Below are positions 1-7,934 of a DNA stretch of 60,812 nucleotides, in pieces. Every line of letters starts with the position of its first letter. Position 1 is the stretch's first letter. Below the pieces are notes generated by a model. It saw only the letters and a program-made list of their open reading frames with translations, did no database searches and was not told the DNA's origin. The translations under genes and the position numbers were made by a program. Source of the DNA: Dehalococcoidia bacterium (GTDB taxonomy: Bacteria; Chloroflexota; Dehalococcoidia; GIF9; AB-539-J10); NCBI GenBank assembly GCA_030615625.1, contig JAUWYX010000010.1, forward strand, positions 1-60,812. The letters run 5' to 3'.

Positions 1-1
1 A

Positions 2-202
2 AAACGGCTAGTTGCAGACCGTGGTTTTGGGTTCATCAAGACAGAGCGGGAAGAAGAGCTCTTCTTTGGCCGCAACCAGCTTCAAGGGGTGGACTATGGG
101 TCCCTTAGAGAAGGGCAAGAAGTGGAATTTGAGGTTACACGGGACCCCAACGGTCGCCTCCACGCAATCAGGGTGAGGCTTGCTCAGCCTGAAGGCGAAT
201 AG
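2..202 (+). CDS. cold-shock domain protein, 5' truncated
   Basis: The reading frame is open from the window edge to a TAG at 200-202 and gives 66 residues with no start, so the gene begins upstream of the window. The peptide has an RNP1-like GFGFI followed by an RNP2-like LFFGR, then a G-x-x-V-x-F strand, the layout of a cold-shock (OB-fold) domain that binds single-stranded RNA or DNA. The final residues RLAQPEGE form a short tail. It converges on the comEA 3' copy that starts 33 bases downstream. Family assignment is fairly sure; its role as RNA chaperone is inferred from the family. Confidence 0.75.
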   Translation, partial: KRLVADRGFGFIKTEREEELFFGRNQLQGVDYGSLREGQEVEFEVTRDPNGRLHAIRVRLAQPEGE

Positions 203-207
203 CAGCA

Positions 208-230
208 AGCCCAGCCAGCGGATTTGGGGA
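208..230 (+). repeat. 23-bp direct repeat, copy 1 of 2
   Basis: The sequence at 208-230 recurs at 560-582 with a single mismatch. A looser relative is near 2446-2470. One copy lies just outside the comEA 3' copy and the other just inside the accessory block, so the repeat straddles the distal junction of that block. Function unknown. Confidence 0.5.
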
Positions 231-235
231 GCTTC

Positions 236-403
236 CTAATCCGACACGGTTATGAAATCCTTTATCTTCTCAAATGTCCCTTCGCCGATGCCGCTGACCT
301 TAAGCAGGTCCTCGATTCTTTTGAAAGGGCCATTTTCACTGCGGTAATCTACAATTCTTTGAGCTAGTACCTCACCTATCCCGGGCAGGGCTTCGAGAAC
401 CCA
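236..403 (-). pseudogene. comEA 3'-end duplicate
   Basis: On the minus strand this encodes about 55 residues ending in a TAG at 236-238, matching the helix-hairpin-helix C-terminus of the intact comEA at 3809-4315. It shares EALPGIGEVLAQRIVDYRSE and then diverges (KVSGIGEGTFEKIKDFITVSD against QVEGIGPATLEKIKDYITVLD). A 61-bp stretch is identical (339-399 against 3912-3972). An in-frame stop lies just upstream of the homology, so this is not a whole gene. It marks the far edge of the 3.57-kb accessory block downstream of comEA. Confidence 0.85.
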
Positions 404-615
404 GGAATATCCCGGCTACCCAGGCACAGCTAACATAGAGAAGCCACACATTTGCATTATACCAAAGCAACTATAATTAGCTTATCTCTGTGGTAAAATA
501 GAGTTATATCAAAGATTCAGCAAATGGTATAATTATGATGTTTGCTTTTGCTGATGAGTAGCCCAGCCGGCGGATTTGGGGGGATAGACATTGTGAATGT
601 CTAGGAGGTGAAGCT

Positions 616-1893
616 ATGCCATCTTGTCCTATTTGTGGAACTAAAATAAGCGAAGGCACTGGGTTTTGTCCTAAGTGTTTGCGTCGACTGATGACAGGGA
701 AAGCCGTTGAAGGAAAGAGTAAGAAGAAGCTGGTAGGAATCATAGTAGCTTGTGTTATAGCTATCAGTGTGGTGATTGTCATAACTACACACTTACCAAA
801 GGTGCCATCAGGAGGCATAGCGGAGCTTGAGTATGTTGCGGTCTCTGCCTATGATTTTGCTCAAGAATTTTTCGACCCTGAATTGACAAGCTTACAGAGA
901 GAAGACCTCTGGAAAAACTATGAAGGAAAGCAAGCTGAATGGACAAATGAACTTAGACATGTGTCACCAGAAGGAGAAGGGCTAATAGCTTATTTTCTTA
1001 ATCCATTGGACTGGGCCCGAACAGAGATCGTGGCCTTTTTTGACGAAAGTCAGAGGTTGAGCTTACTACAACTTAATGAGGGCGACCTGGTTATGTACAC
1101 TGGTGTCTTAGCTAGCTTTGGAGGAACTGAAATTAGGTTGACAGATTGTACTGTCGTATCCCTGCCTCTTGTACCCTTATGGTGGAATGACGACATTGAT
1201 ACTCACAGCAAACGAATTCTGGTTGGGGATGAAGTGCTCTGTCTTGGTCCAAGTACATATGACGATGCTACTGAATATCTCCCCCGTATCCCCCCCCAAA
1301 TCACAGCTATCAACAGAGAAACGGGGGAGTTACTGTGGGAAGGTGAGAAAACAGAATCCGTCTTGGTGGGAATTGACTCCCACTATGTATACGCTTGGCA
1401 TTTGGCAAAGATTGTTCCGATGCGTGAGCCCGATGACCCCTGGTATTGGTTTGCATCTAATATAACGGCTTTAGACAAAGTATCTGGTCAGATTGGCTGG
1501 AATTCCTTCCTCTCTGAGGGCGTTCGTTGTCTACAGCACTATGACTGCCTCCCCGACGAATGGTCCCAGTCTGATTTTGTGAACTGCTGCATATTGAAAG
1601 GACGTGTGAAGGAAGAGATAACTAACAAGGGTGAGCCCGGTCTGACTTTCCTGATAGATAAACCACCTCTCTCCGAACTAACTTACGAACATCAAGGGGT
1701 CATTTATAAGAGCGCTTGTGCTTTCTATGGGGGCGTAGGAACAGAGTGTGGTGCACTTCAGGCTCGTGACCAGCAAACGGGTGACTTCCTCTGGATGATG
1801 ACTTTTCAACAAACAGGTGTGAACGATTTTTCAATAGTTGATGGAATTCTCTATGTATCAACCGATGAAGGAGTTGGTGCTTTTAAGCTCTAA
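616..1893 (+). CDS. zinc-ribbon membrane protein with PQQ-like C-terminus
   Basis: A 425-residue protein starting at an ATG eight bases after TAGGAGGTG. It opens with a zinc ribbon (CPICG at 4-8 and CPKC at 18-21), followed by a basic linker and one membrane helix at about 37-59. The rest should lie outside the membrane. The C-terminal half carries degenerate PQQ-like propeller strands, for example AINRETGELLWEG, ALDKVSGQIGW and QARDQQTGDFLW. No catalytic motif is visible; a scaffold or sensor role is only a guess. It is the first gene of the block bounded by the comEA 3' duplication. Confidence 0.75.
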   Translation: MPSCPICGTKISEGTGFCPKCLRRLMTGKAVEGKSKKKLVGIIVACVIAISVVIVITTHLPKVPSGGIAELEYVAVSAYDFAQEFFDPELTSLQREDLWKNYEGKQAEWTNELRHVSPEGEGLIAYFLNPLDWARTEIVAFFDESQRLSLLQLNEGDLVMYTGVLASFGGTEIRLTDCTVVSLPLVPLWWNDDIDTHSKRILVGDEVLCLGPSTYDDATEYLPRIPPQITAINRETGELLWEGEKTESVLVGIDSHYVYAWHLAKIVPMREPDDPWYWFASNITALDKVSGQIGWNSFLSEGVRCLQHYDCLPDEWSQSDFVNCCILKGRVKEEITNKGEPGLTFLIDKPPLSELTYEHQGVIYKSACAFYGGVGTECGALQARDQQTGDFLWMMTFQQTGVNDFSIVDGILYVSTDEGVGAFKL

Positions 1894-2216
1894 TTAATTA
1901 GTCTTAGCCCAAAGGCCTTTCGCCTTTGAGGTGCTCACTGGAATTTGGACAGCTTGTCAAAACTGAATCTAACAGACCTCCAAAATCCAAATAGGTCAGA
2001 GGCAGGTATCTGAATATCAAGAAGGGGTATGCCCTTTGGATTGAGCGATGGACTCGCTCTAACCGTTGCTTATGTTACAGTCGAACCTCAAGCTATCCTC
2101 AAACTTTATTAACGCATTAGTTGAGTTTGGTGGATGGTATAATTGTGAGGCACCACGACAGTTGTAAGCTGGTGTGAAAATCTTGTCCCAACGCGACATG
2201 AAAGGAGAACATAGTA
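1894..2216. other. intergenic, no gene seen
   Basis: A hairpin with 7-bp arms CAAAGGC/GCCTTTG at 1910-1928 follows the upstream stop but lacks a T-run. A -10-like TATAAT at 2138-2143 lies about 75 bases before the next gene without a well-spaced -35. No ORF here has a ribosome site or coding character. Confidence 0.4.
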
Positions 2217-2402
2217 ATGAGTGATTGGGGAGTTGGTTATGCAATAGGTATATTCACCGGCCTTGCTATTGGGCTTGTTGTTGGCAGAAGACAAAAACGC
2301 TGGTCTGAACTAACTCAGAAAGAGAAAAGGATTAGAATTGGCTTAATCGCTGCCGGGGTAGTCCTGCTGGCAGCTGGAATAGTTATGCTCTTGATGTGGT
2401 GA
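2217..2402 (+). CDS. small two-helix membrane protein
   Basis: A 61-residue protein with an AAAGGAG site nine bases before the ATG. Two hydrophobic helices (about 5-24 and 42-60) flank a basic, charged loop GRRQKRWSELTQKEKRIR, predicting a hairpin with the loop in the cytoplasm. A glycine-rich first helix ending in VVGRR is common in small membrane proteins of unknown role. Not recognised. It lies between the zinc-ribbon protein and the transglutaminase-like protein in the comEA-linked block. Confidence 0.65.
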   Translation: MSDWGVGYAIGIFTGLAIGLVVGRRQKRWSELTQKEKRIRIGLIAAGVVLLAAGIVMLLMW

Positions 2403-2685
2403 AGTGGTATGGTTGGATTAGGATTTAGTTCTTTGGCTGGCGAGTGGTTCAGCCAGCTGGTTTGGGGAGGGGACGTAAATTACATTGCGTCATACGAAGT
2501 TGGCGGTGGGTTGAAGGTCGATTGTTAAGCCCCGGTAACTTACTGCATGGCAGTAGGGTAGCTCGCATACGTATCGGATAAAGGCAGGCGTAACATAGAC
2601 GTGGCGCTTATATCGCCCCGAAAGTTCATTCTAGTGGTAACCATTGTTTCATCGCTCATATCAACCGGAACAAAGACCTATAGTG

Positions 2686-3711
2686 ATGACTAAACAGAGA
2701 CGGCTATTAGTCTTGCTACTAGGAGCAGTGGCTATAGTAATTGCATACGCTCTTATAGGGCGGATTGTCGGAATAGAACCTTATGAAGTTAGGCTGGCCA
2801 AGCCTTATATAGATAAAATTGTTGTTGATGACGGCGAATTAAGGGAATTAGCAAGCGCTATTGTCGAAGATTATGGTGAAAAAGAAGGTAAAGTAAATGC
2901 CATATACCGCTACATTGTGGAGAACTTTATTTATGTAGCAGATCCTGAGTATACGGAGTTTATCCAGTCACCAGCTGAGACCTTGGACTTTAAGGCTGGC
3001 GACTGCGAAGACCTGGCAATTTTAGCCTGTTCTTTGCTGGAGAATATAGGAATAAAGACATATTTGGTTTTGACAGAAGACCATGCTTACGCGCTGGTGT
3101 CCGGAATTAATTCCGACAACTTATGGAAGTATATTAACAAATCTTTACAAGAACAATTTATTGAAGACCATAACATGGTCTCATCCATAGATGAAACACT
3201 TCAATTAAGGGCGGGATACGTTTATTACTATGGCGGTGATGGTAGAGTTTTTCCCATTGAAGCTGCCACATTCGGTGATTCGGTGGTTAAGATTGAAAAC
3301 TTAGAGATTGATTATTCCGTTTCGTCGTCTGAGCCGGTAAATATCTACATATTAACGTCCAAGGATGAATTCGATAATCTGGTTCAAAGAAAAAGCTTCC
3401 AGCATTATCCAGAATGTGCTGAACAGGGGGTCTATCAAGCCCAAGCAACATGCGAAATCCCTAGATACGGAGGCATAGCGATACAAAATCCGACTTTAAG
3501 AGACGCAACAGTGGATGTAGAAGTCACTTTCAGCTATAAAGTCTATTTCGAAGGGTTGAAGATAACTTCCTATACTCTAAAAGGTGAGCAGGCCATGGTC
3601 TTGGAGCTTACTGCTGGGAAATATGGCTATCCTGGTTACAGCCCCATAGTCGAAGCAGAAAAGAGATTTGCTATTGACCCCATTACCAAAGAGTACTTCT
3701 ACCTCGAGTAA
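2686..3711 (+). CDS. membrane-anchored transglutaminase-like protein
   Basis: A 341-residue protein with an N-terminal membrane anchor (about residues 8-28) and a transglutaminase-like core around 60-150. The core includes SPAETLDFKAGDCEDLAILA with the probable catalytic Cys in GDCED, and a likely catalytic His in EDHAYALVSG. The frame opens at a TTG at 2644, but the ATG at 2686 gives a normal membrane start; neither has a strong ribosome site. The core resembles the protein at 12935-13597, so the window holds two paralogues. The C-terminal 150 residues are beta-rich and not recognised. Such domains act as cysteine proteases or cross-linking enzymes; which applies here is unknown. Confidence 0.75.
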   Translation: MTKQRRLLVLLLGAVAIVIAYALIGRIVGIEPYEVRLAKPYIDKIVVDDGELRELASAIVEDYGEKEGKVNAIYRYIVENFIYVADPEYTEFIQSPAETLDFKAGDCEDLAILACSLLENIGIKTYLVLTEDHAYALVSGINSDNLWKYINKSLQEQFIEDHNMVSSIDETLQLRAGYVYYYGGDGRVFPIEAATFGDSVVKIENLEIDYSVSSSEPVNIYILTSKDEFDNLVQRKSFQHYPECAEQGVYQAQATCEIPRYGGIAIQNPTLRDATVDVEVTFSYKVYFEGLKITSYTLKGEQAMVLELTAGKYGYPGYSPIVEAEKRFAIDPITKEYFYLE

Positions 3712-3808
3712 GACCAAATTTAGTTAACCTTGAGAGCCAGATGCTCCTCAAAAGTTCTTACCTGCTATCCATTCACTTGGGCCATAAATACCTTTGACCA
3801 TAAGCTCT

Positions 3809-4315
3809 TTAGTCTAACACAGTTATGTAATCCTTTATCTTTTCAAGTGTTGCAGGGCCGATGCCTTCGACCTGGAGCAAGTCCTCGATTCTTCTGAAGG
3901 GGCCGTTTTCGCTGCGGTAATCTACAATTCTTTGAGCTAGTACCTCACCTATCCCGGGCAGGGCTTCGAGAAGCCAGGGTTCGGCTCGGTTGATGTCTAT
4001 CTTCTGGGGGAGTTCAGCTTCGCCTTCCCGTGGAATATAGAGCTCGATATGGCTGAGGTCGGCATCGGGTTCAATCCCAGCATCCAGAAGAAGAGCCAGC
4101 ATAGTGTCATCTTCTCTCAGAGAATAGATGCCGGGGTTAGCTACAGCACCGCCGATGTAAAGCTCCCCGCTTTGCTCTGGAGGCTCTGTTTGAGATAGAA
4201 CGATTTCCACAGGCTGGCTTCGGCTGCGCTGCACCGCCAGCATGACGCCGCCAGTTATTGCGGCGATAACCAGAAAAACAGTTATGAATAGGTAAAATCT
4301 ATCGGCACGGCTCAT
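3809..4315 (-). CDS. comEA: ComEA-like DNA-binding competence protein
   Basis: A 168-residue protein with an N-terminal membrane helix (about 8-27), an SLBB-type domain (about 50-100, with GGAVANPGIYSL) and a C-terminal double helix-hairpin-helix domain (about 108-167, with INRAEPWLLEALPGIGEVLA and VEGIGPATLEKI). ComEA binds incoming double-stranded DNA at the outer face of the membrane during natural transformation. No comEC or other competence gene is in the window. The 3' end is duplicated at 236-403, separated by three accessory genes. The start ATG is supported by an AAAGGAGC site upstream. Confidence 0.9.
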   Translation of the reverse strand: MSRADRFYLFITVFLVIAAITGGVMLAVQRSRSQPVEIVLSQTEPPEQSGELYIGGAVANPGIYSLREDDTMLALLLDAGIEPDADLSHIELYIPREGEAELPQKIDINRAEPWLLEALPGIGEVLAQRIVDYRSENGPFRRIEDLLQVEGIGPATLEKIKDYITVLD

Positions 4316-4529
4316 GGCATAGCTCCTTTCTCAATGACTAGCGTTCCACATAATATTCTATAATAAAATCCCCTTCCCTCCACTACATTTTAAAACAGCC
4401 ACTCCTTCTAGTAAATTCGTCTTTTGCGAAATAGGTTTTTGATGGTGCACGGCACACCCTCGTGACTTCACTATAAGCCTGCACATACAATCTGGTAATA
4501 AGGATTAATGTTCAATTAAAGGAGGGCAA

Positions 4530-4673
4530 ATGGATTGGGGCTCACCTTTTGGGATTGGCTTTTTCCTTGTGTGCTTAGGCGGCATGATTTACCTACTCAG
4601 TAAAGCTGATGAGGTAGCTAAGCGCACAAGGGCATTTGCTAAGGAAAAAGGGCTGGAGAAGAAAAAGGAATAA
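4530..4673 (+). CDS. 47-residue single-pass membrane protein
   Basis: The ATG is preceded by AAAGGAGGGCAA, an excellent ribosome site. The 47-residue product starts MDWGSPFGIGFFLVCLGGMI, has one membrane helix at about 7-24, and ends in a highly basic tail EKGLEKKKE. The strong ribosome site and typical membrane-protein composition support a real gene. No family recognised. Confidence 0.6.
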   Translation: MDWGSPFGIGFFLVCLGGMIYLLSKADEVAKRTRAFAKEKGLEKKKE

Positions 4674-4677
4674 CTGC

Positions 4678-4770
4678 GGTCGTTTAGCAACTCGAATCGT
4701 TATTGCTAGCCCTTCGCTTTTTGTCATTCTGAGCCGAAGGCAAAGAACCTCACCTTCGCTCAGGGTAAAC
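4678..4770. repeat. dispersed intergenic repeat remnant
   Basis: It begins with GGTCGTTTAGCAAC, identical to 34903-34916, and continues with TTGTCATTCTGAGCCGAAGG, a degenerate member of the TCATTCTGAG/CTCAGAATGA hairpin family seen intact at 29101-29174. Non-coding. Confidence 0.45.
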
Positions 4771-4824
4771 TCCGCGTGGAAACCTCACGGACAGCACCGG
4801 GTTTATCAGGAACTGTACCATAAA

Positions 4825-4853
4825 TTGCTCGCCCTATGTCCCGGTGCTAAAAT
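4825..4853 (+). promoter_or_regulatory. candidate promoter for a leaderless smpB transcript
   Basis: TTGCTC (4825-4830) and TAAAAT (4848-4853) are separated by 17 bases. The smpB ATG at 4860 starts seven bases after the -10, where transcription would begin, and no Shine-Dalgarno sequence is present. This suggests a leaderless message. Confidence 0.4.
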
Positions 4854-4859
4854 TGCCAT

Positions 4860-5321
4860 ATGGCGAAAGGTTCCGGCGTAATAACCGTTAATCGCAAAGC
4901 TTACCACGACTATCATATCCAGGAAAGCTTTGAGGCAGGAATTGTTCTCAAGGGTTCCGAGATTAAATCCATCAGGGCAGGCAAGGTAAATCTGAGTGAC
5001 GCCTATGCCAGGCCAGAAAATGGTGAGCTGTGGCTCTACAATAGCCACATTGCCTCCTACGATGCTGCCAGCTATAACACTCATGAGCCAATCAGGCCTC
5101 GGAAGCTTCTTCTTCATAGAAAAGAGATTGATATCCTTGCCAGCAAGGTAGTGCAGAAGGGTTTGACTTTAGTGCCACTTAAGCTGTATATTAAACATGG
5201 GGTGGCTAAGGTAGAGCTGGGGGTGGCCAAAGGGAAGAAAGTTTACGATAAAAGGGAGGCTATCGCCCGTCGGGACGTGGAAAGGGAGATGGACCGGGCG
5301 ATGAAGCTAAGAAGGAGGTGA
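4860..5321 (+). CDS. smpB: SsrA-binding protein SmpB
   Basis: A 153-residue protein of normal family length. Family motifs are visible in order: YHIQESFEAGIVLKGSEIKS near the N-terminus, VNLSDAYARPENGELWL, RPRKLLLHRKEI, GLTLVPLKLYIK and a basic C-terminal tail ending in MKLRRR, which enters the ribosomal mRNA path. SmpB binds tmRNA and delivers it to stalled ribosomes for trans-translation. The tmRNA gene starts 21 bases downstream on the same strand, so the two partners are probably co-transcribed. The start is decided by the N-terminal MAKGSG; no ribosome site precedes it. Confidence 0.95.
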   Translation: MAKGSGVITVNRKAYHDYHIQESFEAGIVLKGSEIKSIRAGKVNLSDAYARPENGELWLYNSHIASYDAASYNTHEPIRPRKLLLHRKEIDILASKVVQKGLTLVPLKLYIKHGVAKVELGVAKGKKVYDKREAIARRDVEREMDRAMKLRRR

Positions 5322-5342
5322 TGGGAAAGCAGGCTGGAATAT

Positions 5343-5681
5343 GGGGGCGCGTGGGTTCGACAGGGGAGGGCCTACAGAATTGCAGGCTGAGGTGCCACTA
5401 ACCTCATAAAACAAGTGGCAAAAAATAACTGGCGAACCTGTTTACGCTTAATGGTTCACATCTAACCTGAACTCTCCTCGAAGTTTGGGATTAGGTGTCA
5501 GAAAAAATCGAGGCGCTCCAATCCTGATGCCGATAGGGGTTGGCTAAGAGGTATTGGCTGGTCTAGCTGGATTCGGTCAGCAGATGAAAGCTAGATGAGA
5601 TAAAAGGAGCTGACTAAGCTTGTAGGATATTCTGGCAACCTTCTTTTGGACGGGGAGTTCAACCCTCCCCCGCCTCCACCA
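5343..5681 (+). ncRNA. ssrA: transfer-messenger RNA
   Basis: The 5' end GGGGGCGCGTGGGTTCGACAG and the 3' end GAGTTCAACCCTCCCCCGCC followed by TCCACCA form the tRNA-like domain: acceptor arms pair, the TTCAA T-loop is present and CCA is encoded. Length is 339 bases. The tag frame is not certain. One frame ends ITGEPVYA-stop (TAA at 5449-5451), and a second gives a longer peptide ending LRLMVHI; neither ends in the usual ALAA. It follows smpB directly and is followed by a strong terminator. Its 3' end is duplicated 601 bases downstream. Confidence 0.93.
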
Positions 5682-5694
5682 AGAAATTTAGAAG

Positions 5695-5723
5695 CGCTAG
5701 CGTTTTACCGCTAGCGTTTTTTT
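5695..5723 (+). terminator. terminator of smpB-ssrA
   Basis: CGCTAGCG arms at 5695-5702 and 5709-5716 with a six-base loop, followed by seven T. A degenerate copy follows the duplicated ssrA end at 6295-6323. Confidence 0.85.
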
Positions 5724-5799
5724 ATTTAGAGATTAGGCAAATTGGACGAACCCTCGATCTCCCCGTCCATTTGGGTAAACCTCCTTTGTTCCCTAGGTA

Positions 5800-5828
5800 T
5801 TGACATCTACATGTATTAAGACTAAATT
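5800..5828 (+). promoter_or_regulatory. possible promoter of the ssrA-insert gene
   Basis: TTGACA at 5800-5805 and TAAATT at 5823-5828 are 17 bases apart, about 65 bases before the gene at 5895. The -35 is consensus and the -10 matches four of six positions. Confidence 0.4.
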
Positions 5829-5894
5829 TAGGTCCAACATGGGAAACAAAAGATACATTATATGTTTAACGCGGAAGGAAAGGAGTCAATAAAG

Positions 5895-6143
5895 ATGGCA
5901 GAAATTCCGAAGGACCTGAAGCGACATCTATTCGAGAGAAACCCAATGTTATGTTTGTGGATGAACGGCATCTTAACCTACTTGGGTTTTGCGTTTATGG
6001 TGATTGGCATTGTTAGCGATGCAATGAATAAGGTGCTAGGTTTGGAGCCCACTAATTGGTTCATCATGGCGGTCGGATTTTGGATGCTAGGTATCTTTGC
6101 ATGGTTCAGGGGATATTACTCGGCAAAGGAAGGGGTAGATTAA
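5895..6143 (+). CDS. small membrane protein within ssrA insert
   Basis: An 82-residue protein. The frame is open from 5862, but AAGGAG lies ten bases before the ATG at 5895, so this start is preferred. It has an amphipathic charged N-terminus (PKDLKRHLFERN) and two membrane helices (about 25-43 and 56-72) with GFWMLGIFAWFRGYY in the second. No family recognised. It is the only gene between the true ssrA 3' end and its duplicate. Confidence 0.65.
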   Translation: MAEIPKDLKRHLFERNPMLCLWMNGILTYLGFAFMVIGIVSDAMNKVLGLEPTNWFIMAVGFWMLGIFAWFRGYYSAKEGVD

Positions 6144-6253
6144 CAAGCCACTGGAGACAGCGGAATAAAATATTAGCTTTTCAAAAGATCATGTAAGGTT
6201 CTACTGCCCTACTGAAAAGCACACTATATCAATTTTAGATTTTTGTTCTTAAT

Positions 6254-6325
6254 TGGAGTCCGACCCTCCCCCGCCTCCACCAGGAAATTTAGAAGTGCTA
6301 GCTTTTCACTGCTGGCGCTTTTTAT
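6254..6325 (+). repeat. duplicated ssrA 3' end and terminator
   Basis: This matches 5653-5723. The 20 bases ending in CCACCA are identical (6263-6282 against 5662-5681), followed by a conserved GAAATTTAGAAG and a mutated version of the terminator hairpin (GTGCTAGC/GCTGGCGC, T5). It looks like the attR-type half-site left by integration into ssrA. Confidence 0.85.
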
Positions 6326-6359
6326 ATCTGTTCCCTCCAACTCCTTTGCTCTAAAACTT

Positions 6360-7379
6360 TTACCGATGCGAAGAGCAGGTTAGCGGGCTAAATAAGTTAG
6401 CCGGCACAATCTTCGGCACTATCACCTTCAGCGATGAGGGCACGGTATGGATGGCGACCGGGGTCCTGGTAAAAGGCTCACCGTCTACATGAACTGGCAA
6501 TGAGCGCGCTGACTCGACAACTATTTCACGACATTGGTAGTACTCTACCTTCGGGTCCTGGAGATGTCTATGCGAGAGCACCTTCATGGCTTGCTGCACA
6601 AAGGTAAGGAAACCTCCTCCCTTGAAAATGCACACATCCAACCTGGCGTCGTTCACGCAGGCCTTAGCCCCAATCGCTAGCATGCCCCCGTAGAGTTGAA
6701 TATTGCTGACGACAATTAGCGGCGTGCTTACATTTATGACCTTTCCGTCCAGATTCAGACAAACATCAGTGCCGGAGTATCGATAAGCTGACTCAATTGT
6801 CGGGAGCACGTACGCCCAGGAACCTAATGCCCTTTTTTCTTTCAGCGGTATGCTTTGGGCGATAGCGGCATCAAATCCGATACCTGCCCACATTAAGAAG
6901 TGGCGACCGGAGAGCTCGCCCATATCGACGGCAACGGTGCGTCCCTCTACGAGCACTCGAGCAGCGTCCAACAGCACCTTTCGATAGTAGTTGGCAGGTA
7001 ATGGACGTGCAATTCTTTCCTCCAGAGCAGCAATCAGCTTGACCGCTTGTGTGCCTGGAAGCATAGGGTTTAGGGCCGGGATGCCCATCTGCAATGCCCA
7101 CGAGTTGGTTGTTCCCACAGGAAGGACCCCCAGCGCCGCATCAGTGTTCACCAGTCCATTTGCTACCTCGTTGACAGTGCCATCGCCACCGGCGGCAATG
7201 ACTACCTTGGCACCTCTATTGACAGCATGGCGGGCTAGTTCGGTCGCTTCCAATGGCTTGCTGGTCTCTCGTAAGGTGACAGACCACCCGCAGCTCTTTA
7301 AAAAAGCAGCCACATTGTCAAGTTCGTGCCTGATGACCACCTGCCCACCATAAGGATTGTATATCAACTCAGCCTGCAT
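6360..7379 (-). CDS. diacylglycerol/sphingosine kinase-family lipid kinase
   Basis: A 339-residue protein of the DAGK catalytic family. It opens with ELIYNPYGG, then carries the nucleotide-binding signature AAGGDGTVNEVANGL (about 63-77) and GVLPVGTTN, followed by the C-terminal beta-sandwich with HVDGEPF. Members phosphorylate diacylglycerol or other lipids with ATP at the membrane. The exact substrate cannot be read from sequence; recycling of diacylglycerol to phosphatidic acid is the usual guess. Length is typical. Confidence 0.85.
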   Translation of the reverse strand: MQAELIYNPYGGQVVIRHELDNVAAFLKSCGWSVTLRETSKPLEATELARHAVNRGAKVVIAAGGDGTVNEVANGLVNTDAALGVLPVGTTNSWALQMGIPALNPMLPGTQAVKLIAALEERIARPLPANYYRKVLLDAARVLVEGRTVAVDMGELSGRHFLMWAGIGFDAAIAQSIPLKEKRALGSWAYVLPTIESAYRYSGTDVCLNLDGKVINVSTPLIVVSNIQLYGGMLAIGAKACVNDARLDVCIFKGGGFLTFVQQAMKVLSHRHLQDPKVEYYQCREIVVESARSLPVHVDGEPFTRTPVAIHTVPSSLKVIVPKIVPANLFSPLTCSSHR

Positions 7380-7524
7380 TGGATTCCCACTTCTGTCTTG
7401 ATTTTCTCTGTCTATTGAATCCTATCCCTCGAACCATGACCTGTCAATTTCGAAATGAGCAACTCCCCCCACTTTTCAGGATGTTCTCCATGGAGTATAA
7501 TATCAGAAGGGCAAGGAGGGAGCG

Positions 7525-7755
7525 ATGATACTAAAGAAGTTTTTAACACGAAAAGGATGGCGTGTACTGGCACACTCTATGCTAGCAGCGGCTGGGATTG
7601 GTCTTCTTTATTTATTATCCAAAATGGTCATAGGGGATATCCAGCAGGAGAATACGTTAAGCTGGTGGATTTTAGGCCTGGCGATTACCTCGTCACTATG
7701 GCTAGTCGCACTTGGAAGTATGCTGGCAAAGGCCGAATTAACTGACTGGAGATAA
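7525..7755 (+). CDS. small two-helix membrane protein
   Basis: A 76-residue protein with GGAGGGAG just before the ATG. A basic N-terminus (KKFLTRKGWR) is followed by helices at about 14-33 and 45-66. An overlapping longer frame (7455-7745) lacks a ribosome site and coding character. No family recognised. Confidence 0.65.
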   Translation: MILKKFLTRKGWRVLAHSMLAAAGIGLLYLLSKMVIGDIQQENTLSWWILGLAITSSLWLVALGSMLAKAELTDWR

Positions 7756-7934
7756 TATCGTAGCCGGACTAATGGCTCCTTTCGCCCTGGTAGCCCGCCC
7801 CGGTTTGGTGTCGGTTCCTAGCGTAGTTTATGAGTAAGCAGTATCACATCTACAGACGGCCCGAACTATTCCAGTCCCGTGCGGCCGCAGCATGATATTA
7901 TCGGGGTTGTTTGGTGGAGGAGAGGATAATATCC

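Noticed and set aside
504-818. A 104-residue minus-strand frame
   Set aside because: It is the shadow of the zinc-ribbon gene on the other strand and lacks a ribosome site.
4636-4881. An 81-residue frame before smpB
   Set aside because: It overlaps the end of the 47-residue gene, repeat sequence and the smpB start in another frame; composition is not protein-like.
7455-7745. A 96-residue frame overlapping the two-helix membrane gene
   Set aside because: It has no ribosome site, and the overlapping frame from 7525 has one plus a clear membrane pattern.
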